Positions 1 to 9,101 are shown, numbered from the stretch's first letter. The stretch is DNA of 64,000 bases from Desulfobulbus sp. (GCA_031280615.1 JAITGO010000001.1:108427-172426); one strand, 5' to 3'. The notes: generated by a model not told the origin, from the sequence alone. A program made the numbers and translations.

Positions 1-347
1 GAGACCAGGTAGCCGACCGCGTTCAGCAGCCAGATAAAACCCAGCGACAGGATTTTGACGATGAGGGGCCCCACCAGGGGAACCACGGCGATCACCCCGA
101 GCAGCCAGGCGAAGGCGTTGGAAAGCAGGCCGATGAGAAACACGCTGCTGGCAATGATGTGCTTGTCGATGTGGAAGTGGATGCCCAGCCAGATGAAGGC
201 GGCAATGATGCCCCAGGTCGGCAGCATGAACTTCCAATTCATCCACCAAGGGAATGGCGCACCGATGCCGTTGTCCTGGTTCTGAGCGGACGGGCTGTCC
301 GGTTCGGTCCCGGTCGGGGCTTGATCGCTGTCGTGGTTGCTGTTCAT
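1..347 (-). CDS. Membrane protein, C-terminus outside window
   Basis: This is an open frame from an ATG at 347 that is still open at the window edge, so only the first 115 residues are seen. The first 30 or so residues are polar and rich in Ser, Asp, Gln and Pro. They are followed by a WWMNWKFMLP segment and three closely packed hydrophobic stretches at about 41-58, 63-88 and 90-113. The polar head followed by a membrane body suggests a small inner-membrane protein. I do not recognise the family. Codon use is GC-rich like that of the neighbouring genes, which supports real coding. No clear partner is visible, because the next gene on this strand (aquaporin) lies 400 bases upstream of it. Confidence 0.6.
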   Translation of the reverse strand, partial: MNSNHDSDQAPTGTEPDSPSAQNQDNGIGAPFPWWMNWKFMLPTWGIIAAFIWLGIHFHIDKHIIASSVFLIGLLSNAFAWLLGVIAVVPLVGPLIVKILSLGFIWLLNAVGYLV

Positions 348-750
348 GGGCTGTGCATCCGGGTGGGGGCGTCGGCAGGAAGCGGCGGCCGTACCCTTCA
401 GGAGTGGCCGCGCCGCAAGCCGGCGGCCGCGAAAAGATCGTTGCCGCCCATGCCGGCCGCGGTCGGCAGCACGCATCGGGCGGCAACGGATTGAAAGAAG
501 CGGGCAGCCCCTTGGCGCCTCACGGCGGTTTGGGCGGGTTGCGTCCGTACAACCAGCAACGGCGAGGGGGCTTGCAATCGTACAAGCGGTCGCCGTTGCC
601 GGGGCGCCGGGTCAAGACCCTTAAGGGGCTGCATGTGTCGGTTGGTTTGGCGGTGACGCGGGCCGGCACGGCTCCGTGTCCGGCGTGGCCTGCGGTGCGG
701 GGACCGTTGTCGGTCCCTCGCCTGCCTGGCCCGCGAGGCCGTGTTTCACC
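348..750. other. Intergenic region without a convincing gene
   Basis: About 400 bases between the aquaporin stop and the next gene on the same strand. Only short GC-rich frames without family likeness are present. A 7-bp hairpin at 700-717 (GGGACCG/CGGTCCC, loop ttgt) follows the aquaporin gene and may help end its transcript, but it lacks a T-tract. Confidence 0.5.
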
Positions 751-1440
751 TTACTTCTGCTCGCCACCGATAAGCCGGTAGACAATCGCGCCGATCACGG
801 CGCCGGCAATGGGTGCGGCCCAGAACAGCCAGAGCTGGGCAATGGCCCAATCGCCCACGAACAGCGCCACGCCCGTGCTGCGGGCGGGGTTGACGGAGGT
901 GTTCGTGACCGGAATGCTGATCAGGTGAATGAGCGTCAGGCACAGGCCGATGGCGATCGGGGCGAATCCCTGCGGGGCGCGTCGATCGGTGGAGCCGAGA
1001 ATGACCAGCAGAAACATCATGGTCATGACCACTTCGGTGATCAGCGCGGCCACCATGCTGTAACCGCCGGGGGAGTGCGCGCCAAAGCCGTTGGAGGCGA
1101 AACCGCCCGCCAGGTCGAATCCTTGCTTGCCGCTGGCGATGAGGTACAATACGCCGCCGGCGGCGATCGCACCCAACACCTGGGCGATGATATAGGGCAC
1201 GATGTCCTTGGTCGGGAACCGGCCGCCGGCCCAGAGCCCGATGGTGACCGCCGGGTTGAGATGGCAGCCGGAGATGTGGCCGATGGCAAAAGCCATGGTC
1301 AACACCGTCAAGCCGAACGCCAGCGAAACGCCGAGCAGGCCGATACCGACATTCGGGAAAGCCGCAGACAAGACCGCGCTGCCGCACCCGCCGAGGACCA
1401 GCCAAAAGGTTCCAAAAAACTCCGCCCCATACTTTTTCAT
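751..1440 (-). CDS. aqpZ: Aquaporin Z-type water channel
   Basis: A 229-residue inner-membrane channel of the MIP family, expected to pass water. Both signature half-helix motifs are present: NPA at residues 62-64 (context HLNPAVT) and NPA at 184-186 (context SVNPARS). Six hydrophobic spans surround them, and the length equals that of typical AqpZ. The N-terminus [15 protein letters not shown] is the classic start of the family. The ATG is preceded by a strong AAGGAG site. The Arg after the second NPA belongs to the selectivity filter, and no residue typical of glycerol facilitators stands out, so water is the likely substrate (inference). It stands alone, divergent from the DsrC-like gene. 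Confidence 0.93.
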   Translation of the reverse strand: MKKYGAEFFGTFWLVLGGCGSAVLSAAFPNVGIGLLGVSLAFGLTVLTMAFAIGHISGCHLNPAVTIGLWAGGRFPTKDIVPYIIAQVLGAIAAGGVLYLIASGKQGFDLAGGFASNGFGAHSPGGYSMVAALITEVVMTMMFLLVILGSTDRRAPQGFAPIAIGLCLTLIHLISIPVTNTSVNPARSTGVALFVGDWAIAQLWLFWAAPIAGAVIGAIVYRLIGGEQK

Positions 1441-1707
1441 TCTCTTTCTCCTTCTACTTTGTTGGATTGATGTCAGGGGAGTCTCCCCGTCATGATTTGT
1501 AAGGCATTAATTTGAACCGAATCTGATAGTTACCAGTTTTATTCCGCCTGTAAAGGATTTTGTGCGGCCGGCCTTTTTCTTTCTTTCCGGCTGTTTTCCG
1601 GCAAGGATCCGCCTGGGACAATGCCGATTTCTCTTCGCTTCCCAGGGCCGCCTGCCCGCCACCGCAGTTTTTTTGCCCGTCGGGTCGGTTTGTTTCGCGG
1701 CTAGATT

Positions 1708-1726
1708 AATAATGATTATCCTTAAA
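1708..1726. promoter_or_regulatory. Fur-box-like sequence upstream of DsrC-like gene
   Basis: AATAATGATTATCCTTAAA matches about 15 of 19 positions of the classic Fur consensus. It lies about 80 bases before the DsrC-like start, in the 366-base gap shared with aqpZ. The rest of the gap (1441-1806) shows no gene. Binding is inferred from similarity only. Confidence 0.4.
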
Positions 1727-1806
1727 GGGAAGAAAAAGGTGGCCGCGAACTCAGCCGCAGGCCGGCCTCGGGTGTAAAGGATGCTGGATGGTTCGGAGGG
1801 TCAAGA

Positions 1807-2163
1807 ATGGAACTGCTTGAAATTAAAGGAAGAAAAATCATGGTTGATGCAAATGGCTACCTTGCCGATCAAAACGATTGGAACGAGGATGTCGCCACGC
1901 TCCTGGCCGAGCAGGAAGGAGTCGGAGCGCTGTCGCCGGAGCAGATGGACATCATCCGGTTCATGCGGGAATATTACCTGAAATACAGGGTGTTTCCGAT
2001 GCTGAATAATATCTGCCGCCTGTCGCATCAAACCAAGGAATGCGTTCCCAGGCAATTCGTCAATCCGGAAAAGGCTTGGAAAATAGCCGGATTGCCCAAA
2101 CAGGAAGGCGTCCATTTCGTCAGTATGGATGGCGAGCATTTTTTTATGGAATCCTACTGTTGA
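1807..2163 (+). CDS. DsrC/TusE-family protein lacking the usual C-terminal cysteine pair
   Basis: 118 residues with the fold signature of the DsrC/TusE/DsvC family: an N-terminal strand with a DANGYL turn, WNEDVATLLAEQEGV, LSPEQMDIIRFMREYY, and the C-terminal arm KAWKIAGLPKQEG. In sulfur carriers the arm has a Cys in the position before KIAGLPK and a penultimate Cys. Here the first is Trp, and the position after EG is Val. The chain continues for about 13 residues and ends in Cys. Two other Cys occur (NICRLS and KECVPR). Sulfur transfer by the DsrC trisulfide mechanism therefore looks unlikely, and a regulatory or modified role is possible. The start is set by GGAGG seven bases upstream. The next gene follows after 38 bases. 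Confidence 0.8.
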   Translation: MELLEIKGRKIMVDANGYLADQNDWNEDVATLLAEQEGVGALSPEQMDIIRFMREYYLKYRVFPMLNNICRLSHQTKECVPRQFVNPEKAWKIAGLPKQEGVHFVSMDGEHFFMESYC

Positions 2164-2201
2164 GCCAAAACGCCGGACAAATCCGCCATGGAGGTATGGT
2201 C

Positions 2202-2456
2202 ATGTATACAGGAAGGGAATTGTGCGAGAAAATCACGTCGATTTATCCGGATGTCGGCATGTGTGGCGTCGATATCAACGTCGATTTCAATGAAAGGGAA
2301 AAAACCTGGATGGTGCATATGCTCAAGGGATCGCATTCGTTGGACCATTTTCTCGAGGTGATGGACGCCGACCGCTGCATGCACGGCCGGCAGTGCCTCT
2401 CCCTTGGCCTCGAGATAGCGCAGATGAGGAAAAATATCGAAGGCGAGCAGTTTTAA
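2202..2456 (+). CDS. Small conserved-looking protein downstream of DsrC-like gene
   Basis: 84 residues starting at an ATG seven bases after GGAGG (an ATG six bases earlier sits too close to that site). The sequence is acidic and soluble, with Cys residues near the start (ELCEKI, GMCGVD) and later (DRCMHGRQC). The pattern INVDFNEREKTWMVHM looks like a compact alpha/beta protein. I do not recognise a family. Its placement 38 bases after the DsrC-like gene suggests co-expression and a shared role, possibly under the upstream Fur-like box. The pair of Cys in CMHGRQC could bind a metal or be redox active, but no standard motif is complete. Confidence 0.65.
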   Translation: MYTGRELCEKITSIYPDVGMCGVDINVDFNEREKTWMVHMLKGSHSLDHFLEVMDADRCMHGRQCLSLGLEIAQMRKNIEGEQF

Positions 2457-2588
2457 GGTCTGGGGCCGCGATCCCTCGGGTTCGGAACTGCTACGGTCGG
2501 CATCGCTGGCCTGGGCACCGGGTAACCGGTTGCCCGGCTGGGTGCGGGCCGGATCGGATCGCGGCCATAAGTCGCAACCGTCACAACC

Positions 2589-3542
2589 TCAGGGAAGCCG
2601 GTTGAGCCGGCCACGGCGTATCCGGCTGCGGTCGTTGTGATCGGTGAGCAGGGCGGGGGACACCTGTTCCAGTTCGTCCGGATCGATTTGCACGAACAAG
2701 CGCACCAGTTCGTGGTCCAACTGCGTGCCCGCCGCTTCCTGGAGAATCCGGACTGCCTGGTCGTGGGCAACCCGGGCGCGGTATACCCGGTTGGTGCACA
2801 GGGCCGAGTAGGTGTCGGCAATGGCGATGATGCGTGCTGCCAGGGGGATCTCGTTGCCGGGTCGGCCATGATAGCCATTGCCGTCCATCCGTTCGTGGTG
2901 GCAGAGAACCCAGTCGCTGAGTTCGCGAAAACAGGTGGTGGAGAGCAATATCTTGCCGTTGGTGGCGTGCGTCTTGATATTTTCCCATTCATCGTGGTCA
3001 AGCTTGCCCAATTTATTCAATACTTCATCCCGGACCCCTATTTTGCCGCAGTCGTGCAGGAGTGCGGCATCGAGCAGCTGGCGCCGATTGATCCGGCCTT
3101 GATAGTCCTCGGGCAGGTTGTCGTAGAACAGCGAGACGATGTCGCGGACATGCTCGGAATGGCCTTTGGTGTACTTGTCCTTGAATTCAATCATGTTGAC
3201 GATTGTTTTCAGGATTTCGGTATTCTTTTGAAAAAGGATATTAATGAGGGAATCGTAGGATTTGAAGATCAGGAGCAGGAAAAGCGATCCCAGGAAAAAG
3301 ATGACCAGGATAAAGGTGAAGATGGGGTCGACATCCCTGGCCATGACATCGATGAATCCGACCACGAAACCGATGAGAAATATGAACAGAAAGGCGATGA
3401 CGATTCTCTGTTCCCGATATATTTCCCTAAATTGATACGATTCCTTGGTCAGCGATTTTACCAGTTTGATGTAGATGTAGGTGGCGTAGAGGGTGGTGAA
3501 AAACCCGATGATTATCAGGGTGAGATTGATATATTGTATCAT
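2589..3542 (-). CDS. Membrane-anchored HD-GYP domain protein
   Basis: 317 residues. Three hydrophobic spans near 2-24, 46-66 and 74-94 anchor the protein, and the cytoplasmic C-terminal half is an HD-GYP domain. The HD pair is at about 163-164 (LLHDCGKIGV), followed by HHERMDGNGYHG at about 215-226 and ADTYSALCTNRVYR. The GYP tripeptide reads GYH, a common variant. The family hydrolyses cyclic di-GMP, so lowering this messenger is the likely role. No separate sensor domain is visible besides the membrane part. The ATG at 3542 was chosen because GAGAGG lies nine bases upstream; a TTG three codons earlier would abut that site. Confidence 0.85.
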   Translation of the reverse strand: MIQYINLTLIIIGFFTTLYATYIYIKLVKSLTKESYQFREIYREQRIVIAFLFIFLIGFVVGFIDVMARDVDPIFTFILVIFFLGSLFLLLIFKSYDSLINILFQKNTEILKTIVNMIEFKDKYTKGHSEHVRDIVSLFYDNLPEDYQGRINRRQLLDAALLHDCGKIGVRDEVLNKLGKLDHDEWENIKTHATNGKILLSTTCFRELSDWVLCHHERMDGNGYHGRPGNEIPLAARIIAIADTYSALCTNRVYRARVAHDQAVRILQEAAGTQLDHELVRLFVQIDPDELEQVSPALLTDHNDRSRIRRGRLNRLP

Positions 3543-3890
3543 TGCGGTCAACCTCTCGCCTTATCGCTTGCAAGCCGCCGTGGCACAATCGCCTCGCTGG
3601 CGTTCAAATATCCAATGAAGCCACAGGGGTATTCGGCCGGAATGGCGCGACATGCATGTTCCTGGTCAGGAGTATCAGTGGCTGCGCCTGCGAGAACTAT
3701 AATACGATCCGATCTTCAGGTACAGCAACAATGGCCGCCACCGAACACGACCTGCATGCGCGCTAAAAACCATGGCCCGCCGGCGGCGCTGTGCCGTCGC
3801 GTTTCCTTGCGGAAAGTGAGTGACGCCATCGGGGGATGCCAGGTATGATCGGGCAGTTATCGGCACATTGGCACGTTTGCGGGGAAGACC
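3543..3890. promoter_or_regulatory. Divergent intergenic region with a perfect -10 box
   Basis: A 348-base gap between the HD-GYP gene and the divergent sensor kinase. A perfect TATAAT lies at 3698-3703 in plus orientation, but the expected -35 position is weak. No gene is seen. It may carry the promoter of the kinase/regulator pair. Confidence 0.3.
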
Positions 3891-5117
3891 ATGCACGATC
3901 AGGCAATCAAAATACTGGAGAAACAGCGGCAGGATCTGGTGGTCCGAGTCCTGAAGAAGCACGAGGAGATGGAGGCCACCCGGTCGTTCACCGAACGCAT
4001 CCTGGCCGGCATCTCCGAGTTGTTCCTTCTCATGGACCAAGAATTCAAGGTGATCCAGACCAACCGGGAGTTCCTGCAGCGGACCGGCTTCAGCCTGGAT
4101 GCCGGCCGGCGCCTGACCCTCGACGACCTGGTCCGGCAGGACACGGCGGACGCCATCCGCCAAGCCTTTGCCAAGGGGGAATTCGCCGAGTTCGAGGCCC
4201 AACTCGCCACCGTCGCCGGCCAGGGCCTGCCGGTGAAGATGCGCGGCTCCACCCACGTCAATCCCAACGGCCTGGTGCTGCACATGCTGATCTGCTCCGA
4301 TTGCAGCGAGTTTTACGATCTGATGACCCAGATGCAGGAAGGGCAGAAACAGCTGATCCATTCCAGCCGTCTGGCCAGCCTGGGCGAGATGGCCGCCGGG
4401 GTGGGCCATGAACTGACCCAGCCGCTCAACGCCATCCTGCTTTTTGCCCGCAACTGCTTGAAGGCCCTGGAAACGCCGGGCGACCATGCCGAGATGCTGC
4501 GGGAGAACCTGTCGATCATCATCGACCGGGTGAACAAGGCATCGTCGATCATCGCCACCATGCGGAGTTTCGGCACCAAGGCCGAGGAAGAGCAGGCCCC
4601 GGTGGAACTCAACGCCATCATCCGCAAGATCCTGAGCTTTCTCGAATCGCAGTTGCGCCTGAGCGAGATCGTCCTTGACCTGCGCCTGGCCGACCAGCCC
4701 TGCGAAGTCCTGGGGGTGGAGGTCCGGCTGGAGCAGGTCTTTCTCAACCTGGTGCAGAACGCCATCCAGGCCATGGGCCGGGTGGACACGCCCCGGCTGA
4801 CGGTCACCAGCCGCATCGTCCTTTGCCTCAACCTGACCACCATGCTGAAGGAGCCCTACGTGCTGGTCACCGTGGCGGATAACGGCGAGGGCATTGCCGA
4901 AGAGCTGCAGAAAAAGATTTTCGATCCCTTCTTCACCACCCGGGAGGTGGGGACCGGCATGGGGCTGGGATTGTCGATCGTCGACCGGATCGTGCGCGGC
5001 TTCGCCGGCTACATCGAGGTGGAAAGCGCGCCCGGCCACGGCTCCTACTTTTCGGTCTACATTCCCCAGTACGTGCGGGACGCTTCCCCGAACCTGCGGC
5101 GGAGCGGGGCAACATGA
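3891..5117 (+). CDS. PAS-containing sensor histidine kinase
   Basis: A 408-residue soluble kinase with no membrane segment. A short coiled N-terminus is followed by a PAS-like region (about 35-140, ISELFLLMDQEFKVIQTN). Next come a HisKA helix with the phospho-acceptor His at about 173 (AGVGHELTQPLNAI) and an HATPase_c domain with N box LVQNAIQAM, G1 box DNGEGI, F box FFTT and G2 box GTGMGLGLSI. The HELTQPLN form is typical of NtrB/ZraS-like kinases that pair with sigma-54 regulators. The stop overlaps the start of the next gene (ATGA), and that gene is such a regulator, so the two form one two-component system. The signal is unknown. Confidence 0.9.
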   Translation: MHDQAIKILEKQRQDLVVRVLKKHEEMEATRSFTERILAGISELFLLMDQEFKVIQTNREFLQRTGFSLDAGRRLTLDDLVRQDTADAIRQAFAKGEFAEFEAQLATVAGQGLPVKMRGSTHVNPNGLVLHMLICSDCSEFYDLMTQMQEGQKQLIHSSRLASLGEMAAGVGHELTQPLNAILLFARNCLKALETPGDHAEMLRENLSIIIDRVNKASSIIATMRSFGTKAEEEQAPVELNAIIRKILSFLESQLRLSEIVLDLRLADQPCEVLGVEVRLEQVFLNLVQNAIQAMGRVDTPRLTVTSRIVLCLNLTTMLKEPYVLVTVADNGEGIAEELQKKIFDPFFTTREVGTGMGLGLSIVDRIVRGFAGYIEVESAPGHGSYFSVYIPQYVRDASPNLRRSGAT

Positions 5118-6520
5118 AGAACCGGACCGGCGCCTTGCCCGCCCCGGAAATCCTGGTTGTCGACGACGACCTCTATCTGCTGGCGGCGATCAAGCAGACC
5201 CTGGCTCTCAACGGCTACGCGGTGCAGACCTACGGTAATCCGCTTGAGGCCTTGGCCCGCATCGACGAGAACACCTATTCCGCGGTCCTGGCCGACATCC
5301 GCATGCCCGAGATGGACGGCCTGGTGCTGCTGGAGCGGATTCTGGCCGAGGACCCCGATCTGCCGGTGATCCTGATCACCGGCCATGGCGACATCAGCCT
5401 GGCGGTGGAGGCGGTCAAAAAGGGGGCCTACCATTTCCTGCAAAAACCGGTGGACGAGGACATCATCCTCGCCACCCTGACGCGGGCCATCGAGCGGCGG
5501 CAGCTGGTGCTGGAAAACCGCCGCCTGGAACAACAGCTGACCGCCACCCGGGAGGGGCGGTCCCGCTTCTACGGGTTGGTGGGCAGCCATCCGGCCATGC
5601 TCGGGCTGTATGCGCTGATCGAGACCATTGCCCACGAAAGCGACCCGGTGCTGATCGTCGGCGAAACCGGCACCGGCAAGGAGTTGGCGGCCAGGGCCCT
5701 GCACGCCATCGGCAGGCCGGAAGCCGCGCCCTACGTGGCGGTCAACATGGGCGCCCTGCCGGCCGAGATGATCGAATCCGAGCTCTTCGGCCACGAAAAA
5801 GGCGCCTTCACCGGCGCCATCCAGCGCAAGGTGGGCAAGTTCGAATACGCCGGCGAGGGCACCCTGTTCCTCGACGAGATCTGTTCGATGCCGGCCCCGC
5901 TGCAGGCCAAGCTGCTGCGGGTGCTGGAGGAACGCTCCTTCACTCGGCTGGGCGGCAACGCGGCCATTCCCCTCAAGGCGCGGGTGATCGCCGCCACCAA
6001 CCGCGATTTGCGGGCCGAGATCGACAAGGGGAGTTTTCGCCAGGATCTGTATTTCCGGCTCAATGTCCTGCCGGTGCACCTGCCGCCGCTCCGGGATCGC
6101 AAGGAAGATATCCCCCTGCTGGTCGAGGCCTTCCGCACCGAATACTGCGACGGGCAGGACGGCGAGGTGCGGCCCTGCTCACCGGAGTTGATCCGGCAGC
6201 TGATGCGGCAGGAGTGGCCGGGCAATGTCCGCGAACTGCGGAATTTTGTCCGCCGCTACTGCGTGCTCGGCGGCAAGGAACCGGCAATGGCCGGACCGGC
6301 GGCCGCGATGGCCGGCGAGGCGGATTTTTGCGAGATGCCGTGGAAAGACTTTATGGAACAGCAGGAGCGGCACTACATCGAGCGGATGCTCAAACGGGCC
6401 GGCGGCCAGGTCAGCGCGGCCCACCGGGCAATGGGCATCTCGCGCAAGAGCCTGTACGACAAGATCAACAAATACAAGATTGCCCTCAATCAATTCCGGG
6501 AGGAGGAATCCGGGGACTGA
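5114..6520 (+). CDS. NtrC-type sigma-54-dependent response regulator
   Basis: 468 residues in the usual three parts. The receiver domain has its acidic pocket at 17-19, phospho-Asp at about 61 (VLADIRMPEMDG) and Lys at about 111 (FLQKPVDED). The AAA+ domain has Walker A GETGTGKE at about 183-190, the sigma-54 contact loop GAFTGA at 230-235 and Walker [11 protein letters not shown]-terminal Fis-type helix-turn-helix sits near 430-455 (VSAAHRAMGISRKSLYDKI). It should activate sigma-54 promoters when phosphorylated by the overlapping upstream kinase. The cupin gene 100 bases downstream is a possible target, but no -24/-12 promoter was assigned with confidence. Confidence 0.92.
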   Translation: MKNRTGALPAPEILVVDDDLYLLAAIKQTLALNGYAVQTYGNPLEALARIDENTYSAVLADIRMPEMDGLVLLERILAEDPDLPVILITGHGDISLAVEAVKKGAYHFLQKPVDEDIILATLTRAIERRQLVLENRRLEQQLTATREGRSRFYGLVGSHPAMLGLYALIETIAHESDPVLIVGETGTGKELAARALHAIGRPEAAPYVAVNMGALPAEMIESELFGHEKGAFTGAIQRKVGKFEYAGEGTLFLDEICSMPAPLQAKLLRVLEERSFTRLGGNAAIPLKARVIAATNRDLRAEIDKGSFRQDLYFRLNVLPVHLPPLRDRKEDIPLLVEAFRTEYCDGQDGEVRPCSPELIRQLMRQEWPGNVRELRNFVRRYCVLGGKEPAMAGPAAAMAGEADFCEMPWKDFMEQQERHYIERMLKRAGGQVSAAHRAMGISRKSLYDKINKYKIALNQFREEESGD

Positions 6521-6620
6521 ACGGCCGGCGGGCCCGTCTTGCCGTTCCGGCGGACCGTGCATAGAGTCGAAGACAAGTCCGCGCCACGATTCGTCACTAT
6601 TTTCGAGGGAGGAGCAACCC

Positions 6621-6938
6621 ATGAAACGAATCGAACTGTCCACCACCAGGGAATTCAACCCCCTGGGAATGAAAGCGATTGTCCTGCACGATTCCGAACA
6701 CTTCAAGATCCTCAACTTCAATCTCAAGGCCGGCGCCTTGTTTCCCATCCATTCCCATGACCTCGACGGTCAGCTGTCGATCCTGGTGATCGAGGGCGAG
6801 GGCTTCTTTCTGGCCGACAAGGAGGCCACCCTGCCCGCCCGGACCGGGGACATGCTGGTCTCCGACATCCGCGAGCCGCACGGGGTCAGGGCAACCACCG
6901 ACATGCGCATCGTGGTGACCATCGCTCCGCCCATCTGA
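6621..6938 (+). CDS. Single-domain cupin protein
   Basis: 105 residues forming one small beta-barrel cupin. The metal ligands are visible as His44 and His46 (FPIHSHDLDG) and His87 (REPHGVRA), with a Gln or Asp between them. The glycine-rich turn GEGFFLADKE and LPARTGDMLV complete the two cupin motifs. Such stand-alone cupins often bind a metal and a small ligand, and the substrate here is unknown. The start has GGGAGGAG five to ten bases upstream. It follows the sigma-54 regulator on the same strand, so it may share regulation with it. Confidence 0.8.
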   Translation: MKRIELSTTREFNPLGMKAIVLHDSEHFKILNFNLKAGALFPIHSHDLDGQLSILVIEGEGFFLADKEATLPARTGDMLVSDIREPHGVRATTDMRIVVTIAPPI

Positions 6939-6949
6939 GCCGCCCACCG

Positions 6950-8050
6950 TTATTGTTGCGGTTGCCGGTCCCTTGATTCGATGAGTTCCAGCAAAACGGG
7001 GCATCGTCCGCCAGTCGGCCGTTTCTTGCCGAGTTCGGCGACGATGGCTTCGATCCGTTGCCGGTCCCGGCTCGACAGCGTGGCCGGTTTTCGCAGCAGG
7101 TGCTCGCCTTGGGCGGCGATGGCCGAGAAGAACTCGGGCCTTGGCGTCTCCTGGCAGCCCCGGCGGATGCGGGCATACCAGGCGTCGGCCGTGGCCGGCA
7201 TCCCTTCCTGCTCGGTTTGAGGCGGGGCTGCGGCGGCCTGGGCCGGAGTCCGCGGAGCTGCGGATAGGGCTGCGACTTCCTGTCTGCGCTCATCCTGCCG
7301 CTCGGCTGCAACTCCTGATCCTACGTCCGCCTGTTCGGCCGGCGACGCTGCCATCTTTTCCTTTTTTTCCTGCAGTGCCCTCCCGTCCCGCTCCCTGGCC
7401 ACGTTGGCGGCCGGTGGCGTCGCTCTGTCGGCGTTGCCGGCATCGTCCGCCTTGATTTCGCGCCGGGCCGCCTCGGCCTTGACCCGCGGCGGCGCCTCCG
7501 CCTTGGCCGGTTCGGGGGGGCGGGCCAGGGGTTTCGGGGCGGGAATCGGCCGGGCCGGTTGTTCCGCCGGCGATGATTGTGGCTGGGGTGCGGCGAGGTC
7601 GGCGGCGGGCGGCGCTGCCGCCTCTTCCATGACCGGCTCCGACATCGTTTTTTCCTGGAGCTGGGGCAGGCCGATTCGGTCGACCTGGGTGGTGGGCAGG
7701 GTCAGCATGAGGGCAACGCTGGCCGCGGCCGCCAGCAGCGAGCCCACGGTGGTCAAAACACGCGGCCGCCGGACCAGCCGCAGCAAGGCGGTTTTTCTGT
7801 CGACGGGCCGCTGCTGCCGCCATTCCCGGTCCACTTGCAGCCATAAGGCATAGCAGGCCTCGCAGCCCGCGATGTGCGCCAGGCAGGCTTGGCTTTCCTC
7901 GTGCGTCAGCCGGCCTTCGACGAGGGCCGCCAGCGTTTCCGCCTCCAGGCAGGGACCGGCGGGGCCGGGTTGCTCGCCCGCCAGGGCCAGCAGCGCCAGC
8001 CTCCGGTCCGCGGCTCTCTTGTCTTCGTGCTCGCTCATCCGATGATTCAT
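6950..8050 (-). CDS. Zinc-finger anti-sigma factor with long periplasmic Pro/Ala-rich tail
   Basis: About 366 residues. The N-terminal domain carries the ZAS motif HxxxCxxC (His59, Cys63, Cys66; HIAGCEAC), the usual sigma-binding, zinc-containing anti-sigma fold. One membrane helix lies near 99-118. The remaining 250 residues are outside the membrane: first a low-complexity Pro/Ala/Glu/Lys stretch, then a compact C-terminal segment (about 290-360) with WYARIRRGCQE and ELGKKRPTGGRC. The start is uncertain, since ATGs at 8050 and 8038 are both in frame and neither has a strong site. The gene lies 68 bases downstream of a sigma factor gene and so is presumably its co-transcribed antagonist. Confidence 0.8.
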   Translation of the reverse strand: MNHRMSEHEDKRAADRRLALLALAGEQPGPAGPCLEAETLAALVEGRLTHEESQACLAHIAGCEACYALWLQVDREWRQQRPVDRKTALLRLVRRPRVLTTVGSLLAAAASVALMLTLPTTQVDRIGLPQLQEKTMSEPVMEEAAAPPAADLAAPQPQSSPAEQPARPIPAPKPLARPPEPAKAEAPPRVKAEAARREIKADDAGNADRATPPAANVARERDGRALQEKKEKMAASPAEQADVGSGVAAERQDERRQEVAALSAAPRTPAQAAAAPPQTEQEGMPATADAWYARIRRGCQETPRPEFFSAIAAQGEHLLRKPATLSSRDRQRIEAIVAELGKKRPTGGRCPVLLELIESRDRQPQQ

Positions 8051-8118
8051 GGTTTCGTCATGGTGCTTTTTTCTTCCTGATTCCTTGGACGGCTCCAGGT
8101 CCCCATTGTGTCGGGCGG

Positions 8119-8970
8119 TCAACTCAACAAGAGCCGTAATTCTTCTTCCAGGCCGGCCGCAGCCAGGTCCTGCCGCAGCCGGGTCAACAGCCGCCGCAGC
8201 CGGCCGTGGGTCTGGTGCCGGTTCCAGCCGAGCAGCCTGCCCGCCTCGGCCACGGCCACCCCGTCCCGATAGCAGAGTTTGAGCAACAGCCGTTCCTCGG
8301 GCGCCAGCGGCAGGGTGAGTGCTGCTAGCCGTTCCAGGAAGGGGGGATCGATTCCGCCGCCGACATCGCCGCCTATACCGGCGTCGAACAGCAACCGGCC
8401 GAGCACGGCGAACAGGCGATGCCGTTCTTCCCGGGCCAACCGTTCCTCCTGGTGCGAGCAATCATCCTCGCTTCCGGGCAAGACCGTGTTTTCGTCCAAT
8501 CCGACCGACTCGCCCGAGCGGGCGCCGCAATCGGGTATCTCGCCGAGAATACGGTAGGCGGCCTCCTCGGCGGCCCGCACCGGGCCGGGCAGGCCGTTGC
8601 CGGTCATGGCCGCGGCCTCGCCGGGGGCAAGGCGCTCCAGGCAAAGCAGGCGGAACAGGGTGAGCCAGATGCCGCCCAGACGGCGGATCCAGGCGGGCGG
8701 GTTGCTCCGGCCGAAGCGTTTGCGGGCGAAATCTTCCAGCAGGCGCAGGGTGAGGGCAACGATGTAGGTGGTCAGGGTCGAACGGCCGGCAAAGGCGCGG
8801 AGCCGGCGCCAGTCGTCGCGGGCCAATCCGTCCATGACAAAAAGCGCCGCCTCTTCCGCCACCGCCCCTTGGGGAAAGCGGCGCGCGGCCAGCCGGTTGA
8901 CAGTCTGCCAGTGCGCCATGGCCTGCTGTTGCCAGGGATTGGCCGGGGGTGTTTCGCCCTGTGCGGTCAC
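8119..8970 (-). CDS. ECF-like sigma factor with unusual spacer
   Basis: 283 residues. The N-terminal half resembles sigma region 2 (AEEAALFVMDGLARDDWRRL, then a helix around FAGRSTLTTYIVALTLRLL). The C-terminal half is a region-4 type helix-turn-helix (LPLAPEERLLLKLCYRDG, then VAEAGRLLGWNRHQTHGRL). Between them lie over 100 residues, longer and more divergent than in ordinary ECF sigma factors of about 180 residues. The GTG at 8970 was chosen because GGAG lies six bases upstream; longer versions reach into the divergent VWA gene. It is expected to be held by the downstream ZAS anti-sigma factor. Its own promoter region faces the VWA lipoprotein gene, a likely target. Confidence 0.72.
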   Translation of the reverse strand: MTAQGETPPANPWQQQAMAHWQTVNRLAARRFPQGAVAEEAALFVMDGLARDDWRRLRAFAGRSTLTTYIVALTLRLLEDFARKRFGRSNPPAWIRRLGGIWLTLFRLLCLERLAPGEAAAMTGNGLPGPVRAAEEAAYRILGEIPDCGARSGESVGLDENTVLPGSEDDCSHQEERLAREERHRLFAVLGRLLFDAGIGGDVGGGIDPPFLERLAALTLPLAPEERLLLKLCYRDGVAVAEAGRLLGWNRHQTHGRLRRLLTRLRQDLAAAGLEEELRLLLS

Positions 8971-9101
8971 AACGCGCTCCGGTAATTTTTTTTCAGAATG
9001 TCGCGACACATTGCCTGCTCCGTGCCGTCCAATCGGACAAAAGCGGCCGCCATGCCGGCAGGCCGTCCCGTACAACCTCGAGTTGCTCAAAGGAGCCCGC
9101 A

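Noticed and set aside
398..634. A 78-codon minus-strand frame in the gap after aqpZ
   Set aside because: Arg/Ala/Pro-rich translation without ribosome site or family likeness, typical of chance frames in GC-rich DNA.
2637..3848. A 403-codon plus-strand open frame opposite the HD-GYP gene
   Set aside because: Its translation is Asp/Gly/Val/Gln-rich with no domain; it is a mirror of the GC-rich HD-GYP gene on the other strand.
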